Positions 45,567-52,608 of a stretch of DNA of 52,608 nucleotides are shown one piece after another. A program made the translations under genes and the position numbers. The stretch is taken from assembly GCA_017880865.1 (NCBI GenBank), contig JADGRL010000016.1, positions 1 through 52,608 on the forward strand, written 5' to 3'. Numbering within the stretch: position 1 is the first letter of the stretch; each line of letters starts with the position of its first letter. The notes under the pieces are model-generated. The model was given only the letters and a program-made list of their open reading frames with translations, ran no database searches and was not told the origin of the DNA. The stretch comes from Gallionella sp. (lineage in GTDB: Bacteria > Pseudomonadota > Gammaproteobacteria > Burkholderiales > Gallionellaceae).

Positions 45567-46848
45567 GAGGGGAGGCTTCGTCATGCTCATCCAGCGGCCA
45601 CAGTTGGTGCGCGTCAAGCAGCAAGCGATAGCGCGCTTCGTTGGCATCCAGCTGTGCAAGGTTTTCCGCTAATGAGGATTCCAGCGCGAAGCGGCGTGCG
45701 GTGAGACTGTCCAACAGGCTGCTTTCGCCCAAACTGTAGGCCTTGCCGACCAGTTCGGCGTTGCTGCGTATCGCCAATGCTGCTTCATGCGCTTGTTGCC
45801 ATGTGTCGAAGCTCTTCACCGCTTGGGTGTGTGCCGCGTAGATGTCGCCTTCCAGTCGATGTTTGACGAAAGCCTCCTGATCGGCGGCGATAGCGGCTTG
45901 CTGGGCTACGCCTTCCGCTGTCGCGCTGCGATGCCCGAACGAGAGCGGTATCGTGAAATATACACCAGCGATTTTTTCATTGCCGGCCATTTCATTCGAG
46001 TATCGCAGGCCAACGGTGGGGTCGGGCAACTGGTCGGCGCGGCTGCGCTGTGCCAGCAACTGTTGCACGTGGCGTTGTTCTTGCACCATGCCGAGTTCGT
46101 GGTTGTCATCGAATATGTGCGACTTCCAATAAGCGTAGTCATGCTCGATGGCTTCCGGGGTTGCGGGTGGCAATTTCTCTGGCAACTGGATCGCAGGGAA
46201 TGATCGCGTCAGATCATTGCCCGCGAGTTGTGCACGCAACTGGGCTTGATGCCATGACACGCCCGCTTGTGCCGCAGCAGCTTGTGCCTGATTCAATTCC
46301 AGCTTGGGCGCATCGCCTGCCTTGACGCGTTTCTCGGTCATTTGCGCCTGTTGTTTGAGGATATCTACCTGCTGCTGCCACAGTGTGGCCTGGGCTTGTT
46401 CGCGTTGCCATGCGAACCATTGCTGCAGCAGGCTGCGCCCGGCTTCGTGGCGCGCATCACCGAGCGCGTATTCGGCACGTAAAACACTGGCCGCACCGAT
46501 GTCTTCATCAATACCGACCTTATTGAACAGGCGCACCGGGCGTTCCAGCGCGACATCCCATTCCTTCAGGTTTTGTCCGCTGCTGACGATTTTGCGTTGC
46601 GACGAGCCGGCACGCAGGTTGAATTCATAATTGCCGCTGTTCCACTTGCGCTGATTGGCGTGTTCCATTTTCAGACTGCTGGTGGCGTTGAGCACCAGCA
46701 GATGATTGCTCAATGCGGCATCCACCTGCACCATGGGTGGCAGATCGGGGCGGTTGATTTCTACGGCAGTCGCAAACCCGTTGCAAAAGCCAGCCGCTAG
46801 TAGCAGGGACGTTAAAAGAACCGTCACGGGCAGTAGGTTATTTATCAT
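45553..46848 (-). CDS. TolC/CzcC-like outer-membrane efflux protein (431 aa)
   Basis: A signal peptide (MINNLLPVTVLLTSLLLAAGFCNGFATA) is followed by two helical-hairpin halves rich in Ala, Gln and Glu. Blocks include AEYALGDARHEAGRSLLQQWFAW, LPDPTVGLRYSNEMAGNEKI and GESSLLDSLTARRFALESSLAENLAQLDA, as in CzcC/CusC-type proteins that form the outer-membrane channel of tripartite pumps. The ATG overlaps the stop of the DUF3240 gene (ATGA). The C-terminus is His/Asp-rich (DEHDEASPHDPH), which could touch metal. Confidence 0.9.
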   Translation of the reverse strand: MINNLLPVTVLLTSLLLAAGFCNGFATAVEINRPDLPPMVQVDAALSNHLLVLNATSSLKMEHANQRKWNSGNYEFNLRAGSSQRKIVSSGQNLKEWDVALERPVRLFNKVGIDEDIGAASVLRAEYALGDARHEAGRSLLQQWFAWQREQAQATLWQQQVDILKQQAQMTEKRVKAGDAPKLELNQAQAAAAQAGVSWHQAQLRAQLAGNDLTRSFPAIQLPEKLPPATPEAIEHDYAYWKSHIFDDNHELGMVQEQRHVQQLLAQRSRADQLPDPTVGLRYSNEMAGNEKIAGVYFTIPLSFGHRSATAEGVAQQAAIAADQEAFVKHRLEGDIYAAHTQAVKSFDTWQQAHEAALAIRSNAELVGKAYSLGESSLLDSLTARRFALESSLAENLAQLDANEARYRLLLDAHQLWPLDEHDEASPHDPH

Positions 46849-47168
46849 GCCAACCTCCCGAACTCGGTCACCGGCGTTATCCAGTAGGCAATTTCCGGGT
46901 TGGCCTCACGGCGCTTGAGATGCGTGATGAGTTCGCGTGCGTCATCGATGTTCATCACGGTGATGATTTGAATGCGCTGCGAGCGTCCGCGTACTTGTTC
47001 CAGCATGCTGGGCAATTTCTCTTTTTGGCTGCCGCCTTCGATGCGCGTCAGGGAAAATCCGCGCACCCAGTCGGGATGCTCCAGCAGGTGATCGACCAGT
47101 CGTTCTTCTAGCGAGCGATGGCATATCAACGTCAAACAACAATTCATTTCTTTCATTGGGTCATTCAT
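46845..47168 (-). CDS. DUF3240-family small protein (107 aa)
   Basis: A soluble protein (MNDPMKEMNCCLTLICHRSLEERLVDHLLEHPDWVRGFSLT ... IQIITVMNIDDARELITHL) with an alternating beta-alpha pattern like P-II/CutA-type ferredoxin folds. DUF3240 members are commonly found beside heavy-metal RND pumps and are thought to sense or modulate them. The N-terminal Cys-Cys could bind metal. It overlaps the RND gene before it and the TolC-like gene after it by ATGA junctions, which favours tight co-expression. Confidence 0.85.
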   Translation of the reverse strand: MNDPMKEMNCCLTLICHRSLEERLVDHLLEHPDWVRGFSLTRIEGGSQKEKLPSMLEQVRGRSQRIQIITVMNIDDARELITHLKRREANPEIAYWITPVTEFGRLA

Positions 47169-50100
47169 TTGTTTTCCTTGGCACGTTCTGATGAAACCCC
47201 TCGCCATTCCACTTGGTCGCCAAAAGACGGCAACCTGGTGGCTGGTGACAGGCCGAAGCGGCGATACAGGATGGGCAACATGATCAGCGTCAACAGCGTC
47301 GAGCTGATCAGTCCGCCTGTCACGACGATGGCAAGCGGTTTCTGGATCTCGGAGCCGGGGCCGGTGGCAAATAGCACCGGCAACAGGCCAAAGGCCGTGA
47401 TGCTGGCGGTCATCAGAACCGGGCGCAGACGACGCTTCGCGCCTTCGAACACGACCTGCGTAATGTCCATCCCCTCAGCGTGCAACTGGTTGAAGTAGGA
47501 CACCATCACCACGCCGTTGAGTACCGCAATGCCGAGCAGCGCGATGAAGCCGACCGATGCGGGAACGGACATGTATTCGCCACTGATCCACAAGGCCAGT
47601 ATGCCGCCGATCAGCGCGAACGGGATATTTGTCAGCACTAGCGCGGCTTGTCTGACCGAACCGAACGTGGCGAACAGCAGCATGAAGATCATGCCGAGTG
47701 CCACCGGCACCACCACGGCAAGCCGTGCCGCAGCGCGTTGCTGGTTTTCAAACTGGCCGCCCCAGGTCAGGAGGTAGCCTTGCGGAAGCGTGATTTTTTC
47801 CGCAACGGCAGCTTTGGCTTCTTCCACAAATCCGACAAGATCACGGCCTCGCACGTTGCTCTGCACCACCACCATGCGCACGCCATTTTCTCGATCCACT
47901 TTCACCGGGCCGTCCACACGTTCCAGTTTGGCGACCACCGATAACGGTACGCTTTGTCCGCCAGGTAGTGGCAGCGTGAGCGCGGCAAAAAGCGCCGGGG
48001 ATTGCTGTACCTCGGCTTCGCCGCGCATGATCAGCGGTGTGCGGCGGCCATTCTCGATTACCGTGCCGAGTTGTTGTCCCTCGATCTGGCTGCGCAACGC
48101 ATTGCCGATGTCATCCACGTTCAGCCCCAAGCGACCGGCAGCCAGGCGGTCTATCACCACGCGAAAATACTGCACGCCGCTGTTTTTCACGGTGAACACA
48201 TCCTCGCTGCCCTTGATGCCTTCGAGCACCTTGACCATTTGCTCGGCGGTTTCGTTGAGCTTGTTCAAGTCAGCGCCGAAGATCTTGATCGCGATGTCGC
48301 CGCGCGCACCCGTCAACATTTCCGATACGCGCATTGCGATCGGCTGGGTAAAGCTGTATTCCACGCCGGGGAAATTCGCCATCACTCGGCGAATGTGGTC
48401 GACGATGGCGGTCTTGTCCTTGTTGCGCCATTCTGCTTGAGGTTTGAGCACCAGAAAGTTATCGGTCTCATTCAAACCCATCGGGTCGAGACCGAGTTCA
48501 TCCGCACCGGCGCGCGAAACAACGCCTTTGACTTCAGGTACCTCTTTGAGGATGGCTTGCTGGATGCGCTCGTCGATATTGGCGGTCTGCGCGAGGCTGA
48601 TGGAAGGTAGTTTGGCGACTTGCATGATCAGGTCGCCTTCGTCCATTTCCGGCATGAAAGCCTTGCCGATCTGGGTATACACGCCGCCACTAATCACAAG
48701 CATGGCCAGCGCGGCGCCAATCACCACGCGTTCTTTGTTCAGCGCGCGTTCCAGCATCGGCGCATAAATCGCCATTGCACGGCGTACTAGCCACGGTTCA
48801 TCGTGTCCGGCTTCCTTGAGCAGGAAGGATGACAGCATCGGCACGACGGTCAGTGACAGCAACAGCGAGGCGGCCAATGCGAACACAATGGTCAGCGCGA
48901 CCGGAATGAACAACTTGCCTTCCAGTCCTTGCAGCGTCATCAGTGGCAGGAACACGATGATGATGATGGCGACTCCCGCCGCCACCGGTGTGATGACTTC
49001 TTTCACCGCACGGTAGATGACGTGCAGATGAGGGATATGCGGACGCCTATTGGCGAGATGGTTGATGATGTTCTCCATCACCACGACCGAGCCATCCACC
49101 AGCATCCCGATGGCGATCGCAAGCCCTCCCAGACTCATCAGGTTGGCGGACATGCCGAACTGTTGCATCAGGATGAAGGTGAACAGCACCGCGAGCGGTA
49201 AGGTGATAGCCACCACGACGGCGGCACGCAAGTTGCCCAAAAATAGCACCAGCAGTATCACCACCAGCACGATGGCTTCGGTAAGCGCTTTGGAAACCGT
49301 GCCGATCGCGCGCTCGACCAAACTGCCGCGATCATAGAAAACTTTGGTGGTGACGCCTTGCGGTAACGAGGGTGCGAGTTCCAGTAATTTGGCTTGCACT
49401 CCGGCGACCACTTTTTGCGCATTCGCGCCGCGTAAGCCCAGCACCAGGCCTTCTACCGCTTCGCCCTTGCCGTCTTTGGTCACGACACCATAGCGCGTCA
49501 GACTGCCGATGCGCACAAGGGCCACATCGCCGACGCGGATCGGATTGCCAGCCGGGCTGGCGATGACGATGTCGCGCACATCCTGTAAATTTTTGACGCT
49601 GCCCTCGGCGCGAACCAGCAAGGCTTCATCACCGTCGGTGATGCGTCCCGCACCATCGTTGCGATTATTGGCTTGCACCGCTTGTTGTAGCATCGCAAAG
49701 GAGATGCCATGCGACGCGAGGGCGTTGTGATCCGGTACCACTTCGAAACTGCGCGCAAAACCACCTAGCGAATTGACATCGGCCACACCGGGCAGGGTGC
49801 GCAGCGCAGGGCGTATCACCCAATCCAGAATGGTGCGACGTTCTTCCAACGAAATATTATCGCCTTCCACTGTGAACATGAACATTTCACCCAGCGGTGT
49901 GGTGATGGGTGCGAGACCGCCTGAAGCGGAAGGGGGCAAATCCCCTAGAGCGTTATTCAGGCGTTCAGCGACCTGCTGGCGTGCCCAATATATGTCGGTG
50001 CCATCGTTGAAATCGATGGTGATGTCCGCAATCGCGTATTTTGAAATCGAACGCATGATGCGCTGATTGGGGATACCGAGCATTTCCAGTTCGATCGGCG

Positions 50101-50302
50101 TGACGATGCGCGCTTCGACTTCTTCCGGAGTCATGCCCGGCGCTTTCATGATGAGTTTGACCTGTGTCGAGGAGACATCGGGAAACGCATCTATCGGCAA
50201 GTCGCGGAACGACGAGATGCCCGCGCCTATCAGTAACAGCGTCAACGCTGCCACTAACAACCGCTGTGTCAGGGCGAATTCAAGCAGTTTGGAAAACATC
50301 AT
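47165..50302 (-). CDS. Heavy-metal-type RND efflux pump (CzcA/CusA family, 1045 aa)
   Basis: Twelve membrane helices and two large periplasmic loops in the inner-membrane component of a tripartite metal pump. Family blocks are FRDLPIDAFPDVSSTQVKLIMKAPGMTPEEVEARIVTPIE, YWARQQVAERLN, GGLAIAIGMLVDGSVVVMEN and VYTQIGKAFMPEMDEGDLIMQ. In helix 4 the Asp and Glu of CzcA D408 and E415 are kept, but the D402 equivalent is Ala, so it is not a classical Zn/Co/Cd pump and the metal is uncertain. Upstream and downstream overlaps are ATGA. Confidence 0.94.
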   Translation of the reverse strand: MMFSKLLEFALTQRLLVAALTLLLIGAGISSFRDLPIDAFPDVSSTQVKLIMKAPGMTPEEVEARIVTPIELEMLGIPNQRIMRSISKYAIADITIDFNDGTDIYWARQQVAERLNNALGDLPPSASGGLAPITTPLGEMFMFTVEGDNISLEERRTILDWVIRPALRTLPGVADVNSLGGFARSFEVVPDHNALASHGISFAMLQQAVQANNRNDGAGRITDGDEALLVRAEGSVKNLQDVRDIVIASPAGNPIRVGDVALVRIGSLTRYGVVTKDGKGEAVEGLVLGLRGANAQKVVAGVQAKLLELAPSLPQGVTTKVFYDRGSLVERAIGTVSKALTEAIVLVVILLVLFLGNLRAAVVVAITLPLAVLFTFILMQQFGMSANLMSLGGLAIAIGMLVDGSVVVMENIINHLANRRPHIPHLHVIYRAVKEVITPVAAGVAIIIIVFLPLMTLQGLEGKLFIPVALTIVFALAASLLLSLTVVPMLSSFLLKEAGHDEPWLVRRAMAIYAPMLERALNKERVVIGAALAMLVISGGVYTQIGKAFMPEMDEGDLIMQVAKLPSISLAQTANIDERIQQAILKEVPEVKGVVSRAGADELGLDPMGLNETDNFLVLKPQAEWRNKDKTAIVDHIRRVMANFPGVEYSFTQPIAMRVSEMLTGARGDIAIKIFGADLNKLNETAEQMVKVLEGIKGSEDVFTVKNSGVQYFRVVIDRLAAGRLGLNVDDIGNALRSQIEGQQLGTVIENGRRTPLIMRGEAEVQQSPALFAALTLPLPGGQSVPLSVVAKLERVDGPVKVDRENGVRMVVVQSNVRGRDLVGFVEEAKAAVAEKITLPQGYLLTWGGQFENQQRAAARLAVVVPVALGMIFMLLFATFGSVRQAALVLTNIPFALIGGILALWISGEYMSVPASVGFIALLGIAVLNGVVMVSYFNQLHAEGMDITQVVFEGAKRRLRPVLMTASITAFGLLPVLFATGPGSEIQKPLAIVVTGGLISSTLLTLIMLPILYRRFGLSPATRLPSFGDQVEWRGVSSERAKENK

Positions 50303-51399
50303 TCACCCCCGCCGATACCCATCATGCTCGATTTGAGCGCCGAAACACCGCGCACGGCAATTTTTTCGTCACCCTTGAGCGCGCCGCTGATGACGCTGTT
50401 TTGCGCGCCTTCATTGAGTACGTTGATAGCTTCTGCATGGAATCCTTGCGGGGTTTCCACGAATACCACGGTCTTGCCAGCGATGCGTGATATCGCGCTG
50501 TTGGGAATGTTCCATTGCGCCCCCTTGTTTGCGCTGATGCTGATGCTGGCTTCAACAAACTGGCCAGGACGCAGGTTTTCTGCGCCTTGCTGGATCATGG
50601 CGCGCAACAAGATAGTCTGATTGGTGCCGGTCAGGCTGCGACCAATCGCAGTGAGCCTGCCGCTGGCCGAATAAGCCGGAACCGTAATCCTGGCACCTAT
50701 CTTAAGGTCGCGGGTGTAAGCCAGCGGAGCCTGGATTTCCAGAGCGAGCGGATTGAGCCGTGCAATCTTGAAAATCGGCACGGCCGCATCGAGGCGCTGT
50801 CCCGCATTGGCAGATTTTTCTAACACCACGCCATCAATCGGAGCGGTCAGGGTGAGCAGGCTGCTCAAGTTGTTACCGGATTGCAACTGAGCAATCGCAG
50901 CATCGGACATCCCGGAAAGACGCAGCATTTGTTTTCGTTCTGATAAGGCTGCCTGAGCTTCGAGCGCCAAGACCTTGGTGGCGCGATAGCGGCTCTCGGC
51001 GATGATGCCATCTTTCAATAATGATTCGTCGCGTGATAAATTCTCTTTGCTGAGTTGGCTTTGCACGTTGGCCTGCAACAAACCACGCTGTGCTTCGGCC
51101 AAGGCAGGACTTTGCAAGCGCGCAATCGGCTGACCTTTTTTAACGTTATCGCCAACACCAACCAGGGTTTGTTCGACCACAGCCGGAAGGGGGGCACTGA
51201 TAACGAACAGTTGATTGCCGGGAATGACCACTTGTGCAGGTAGTCCAGATACCTCACCAGATTGTTTGCTGGGTAAGTTGGCTGTCTCAATGCCGAGTGC
51301 TTGCACTTGTTTTGCACTCAGTGTGATGTCATCACTCGCCCATGCGAGTTGAGTGACAAACAGGACAATAAGTCCTAAAGCGGGGAATGTTTTTTTCAT
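50299..51399 (-). CDS. RND periplasmic adaptor (CzcB/CusB-like, 366 aa)
   Basis: A signal peptide (MKKTFPALGLIVLFVTQLAWA) leads into a membrane-fusion protein. Seen are the lipoyl halves (VVEQTLVGVGDNVKKGQPIARLQSPAL and LTLTAPIDGVVLEKSANAGQRL), a helical hairpin between them, and a beta-barrel (LRPGQFVEASISI). The ATG at 51399 follows GGAG 6 bases away; an ATG seven codons earlier is less likely. The stop overlaps the RND start. It links pump and outer-membrane channel. Confidence 0.92.
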   Translation of the reverse strand: MKKTFPALGLIVLFVTQLAWASDDITLSAKQVQALGIETANLPSKQSGEVSGLPAQVVIPGNQLFVISAPLPAVVEQTLVGVGDNVKKGQPIARLQSPALAEAQRGLLQANVQSQLSKENLSRDESLLKDGIIAESRYRATKVLALEAQAALSERKQMLRLSGMSDAAIAQLQSGNNLSSLLTLTAPIDGVVLEKSANAGQRLDAAVPIFKIARLNPLALEIQAPLAYTRDLKIGARITVPAYSASGRLTAIGRSLTGTNQTILLRAMIQQGAENLRPGQFVEASISISANKGAQWNIPNSAISRIAGKTVVFVETPQGFHAEAINVLNEGAQNSVISGALKGDEKIAVRGVSALKSSMMGIGGGE

Positions 51400-51465
51400 G
51401 ATGATCTCCGGATTGCGCATAGAGGTGCCGCAATCTTAACTTGTTGCGAAGGAAAAGCTAACTAC

Positions 51466-51846
51466 TTAAGCTGAGGTTGCTATGCGCGGAGGGGCTTGCG
51501 CCCAAGGGGAAGAAAATCGGGCGTTCGAGATGGTAAAGCGAGGTGTTTCTAGCGAGGCAGATGTGGCCCCACTCATATTGAGCGGGTTATATGAGTTGAT
51601 TATGTAGGCCGTTGGTGAGGGCAGAGAAAGGCTGGCACTATATAGATAGGCCTGTGGCATCGGAATAACCGCGCCTTCATTATTATTTGCTGCATAGATA
51701 TCGCCCGTAACTGAGCGATCGCCTAACTCATATATATAACCAGCATGTCCAATGTTTATTCCGTCGGCATGGGCGTGCGCGAGCGGCGACACGCACTGCA
51801 GTAGCGAGAATATAACGAGTAAAGCCTGTTGGATGCGCTGGTTCAT
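51466..51846 (-). CDS. Small secreted protein at head of the RND operon (126 aa)
   Basis: The signal peptide is MNQRIQQALLVIFSLLQCVSPLAHAHA. The mature part (DGINIGHAGYIYELGDRSVTGD...) is rich in Ser, Ala, Tyr and Pro, with no Cys after the signal. No family is recognised. It lies 66 bases before the adaptor in the same direction. Small periplasmic proteins often precede metal RND genes, so a metal-related role is possible but not shown. No clear ribosome-binding site is seen. Confidence 0.55.
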   Translation of the reverse strand: MNQRIQQALLVIFSLLQCVSPLAHAHADGINIGHAGYIYELGDRSVTGDIYAANNNEGAVIPMPQAYLYSASLSLPSPTAYIINSYNPLNMSGATSASLETPRFTISNARFSSPWAQAPPRIATSA

Positions 51847-51971
51847 TATTATGTGAATCTGTCCCGCAAGATTTTAGATGCCGGCTCTATGCCACCGGAA
51901 AGGCAGAGATAGATATAGATAAAGAGCATTGGTTCAATCACGTGTATCGGAATAATTATTTCAGATAGTGT

Positions 51972-52000
51972 TTGACGAGGCCAAGATGCTTTGCTATAGT
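51972..52000 (+). promoter_or_regulatory. Promoter of initiator tRNA
   Basis: TTGACG (51972-51977), a 17-base spacer and TATAGT (51995-52000) end 12 bases before the tRNA. Both boxes are close to sigma-70 consensus. Confidence 0.75.
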
Positions 52001-52012
52001 CTTTGGCTCAGA

Positions 52013-52089
<77 letters not shown>

Positions 52090-52136
52090 GATTTTTAGAA
52101 GCAAGGTTTTGGAAGTAAAGATTTTGCAATAAGTGT

Positions 52137-52164
52137 TTGACGGGAAGTTTTATATCTCTATAAT
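52137..52164 (+). promoter_or_regulatory. rRNA operon promoter P1
   Basis: TTGACG (52137-52142), a 16-base spacer and TATAAT (52159-52164). An AT-rich tract upstream (TTTTTAGAAG...ATTTTGCAATAAG) could act as an UP element. Confidence 0.8.
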
Positions 52165-52288
52165 GCGCACCTCTTTGCTGAGACGAAGTTTGAAACGGAG
52201 CTTGATGGGAAACCAGAAAAGCTTTAAATATAAATGGTTATTACGTTTCTGTGGTTTTGGTAAGTGTTGCAAAAGGTTTTAAATGTAG

Positions 52289-52316
52289 TTGACAAGAAGT
52301 TTTAAGTCTCTATAAT
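52289..52316 (+). promoter_or_regulatory. rRNA operon promoter P2
   Basis: Perfect TTGACA (52289-52294) and TATAAT (52311-52316) with a 16-base spacer. The sequence from -35 to about +15 is a near copy of P1 (GAAGTTTTA...TCTCTATAATGC), so the two promoters arose by duplication. Confidence 0.85.
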
Positions 52317-52328
52317 GCTGACCTCTTC

Positions 52329-52358
52329 GCTGCTTCGGCAGCCGCTCTTTAAAAAATA
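52329..52358 (+). promoter_or_regulatory. Leader hairpin and boxA antitermination site of the rRNA operon
   Basis: GCTGC-TTCG-GCAGC (52329-52342) is a UUCG-type hairpin. It is followed at once by GCTCTTTAAAAAATA (52344-52358), matching the boxA sequence bound by NusB/S10 in rRNA leaders. Confidence 0.75.
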
Positions 52359-52529
52359 AATTAAACAACCGACGAGTGTAGGTACTTGGTTTTTGGGAAG
52401 TTTCCGTGTCTTTCGGGGCGCGCAAACGACTTTAAAAATATAGTAATAAACCTACACGAAGTCGAAATAAATCATGCAAGTGGTTTACTTTGAGTAGGAC
52501 CGTTCTAGCAATAGAACAAAACAGGTATT

Positions 52530-52608
52530 AAACTGAAGAGTTTGATCCTGGCTCAGATTGAACGCTGGCGGCATGCTTTACACATGCAAGTCGAACGGCA
52601 GCGCGGGG
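52530..52608 (+). rRNA. 16S ribosomal RNA, 5' end (partial)
   Basis: AACTGAAGAGTTTGATCCTG followed by GCTCAGATTGAACGCTGGCG is the conserved 16S start. The remaining bases (GGCATGCTTTACACATGCAA, GTCGAACGGCAGC) are of betaproteobacterial type. The gene continues beyond the window. Confidence 0.98.

Overview
The window is chromosomal DNA from a betaproteobacterium, most likely of the Gallionellaceae/Nitrosomonadales type. This is inferred from the 16S rRNA 5' end, the betaproteobacterial look of the housekeeping proteins, the GC-rich codon use and the density of c-di-GMP/PAS signalling genes; the genus cannot be fixed from this sequence alone. There is no prophage, integrase, transposase, CRISPR array or complete insertion sequence. 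The mobile character comes from small palindromic repeats.

Layout. 1-2852: a truncated Ala/Thr/Ser-rich surface or secreted protein and an outer-membrane beta-barrel. 2984-8052: queuosine genes queA and tgt, separated by an NfeD-stomatin pair, a small LprI-like protein and an ACP phosphodiesterase. 8157-11018 (minus): a membrane GGDEF-EAL protein with a substituted catalytic EAL residue, and a small Cys-rich membrane protein. 11424-14846 (minus): mfd. 14925-18090: a tightly overlapping operon ispD-ispF-tsaB-rimI-family 4 uracil-DNA glycosylase. 18210-22337: a 1375-residue five-PAS GGDEF-EAL protein. 22342-23580 (minus): lplT, preceded by a duplicated 5' end that makes a 36-codon overlapping leader ORF. 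23788-25594: alr and a YcgR-like PilZ protein. 25796-29801: a methylthioadenosine salvage cluster (mtnP, apt, mtnA and a FucA-like class II aldolase), interrupted by a MITE-like element and an AT-rich orphan gene. 29863-32465: a 40-residue membrane protein, a seven-bladed YVTN lipoprotein and a divergent HTH-S24 regulator. 32557-36362: tRNA-Arg(CCU), a periplasmic peroxiredoxin, the ABC-F ATPase uup and a methyltransferase.

36601-44764 (minus) is the most striking region. One soluble hybrid histidine kinase with a five-fold near-identical PAS array is followed by four response regulators that share almost the same receiver domain but end in different outputs: a second receiver, an HD-GYP c-di-GMP phosphodiesterase, a class III adenylate cyclase and a GGDEF diguanylate cyclase. 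A decayed receiver C-terminus lies between two of them. The locus looks like a recently expanded module in which one sensor array could drive making and breaking of c-di-GMP together with making of cAMP.

45312-51846 (minus): a heavy-metal-type RND efflux operon (small secreted protein, adaptor, RND pump, DUF3240 protein, TolC-like protein, SemiSWEET), chained by ATGA overlaps. 51972-52608: initiator tRNA-Met and the start of an rRNA operon with two duplicated sigma-70 promoters, a boxA and the first 79 bases of 16S rRNA.

At least three families of palindromic interspersed repeats recur through the intergenic spaces, and one of them also appears inside the queA reading frame.
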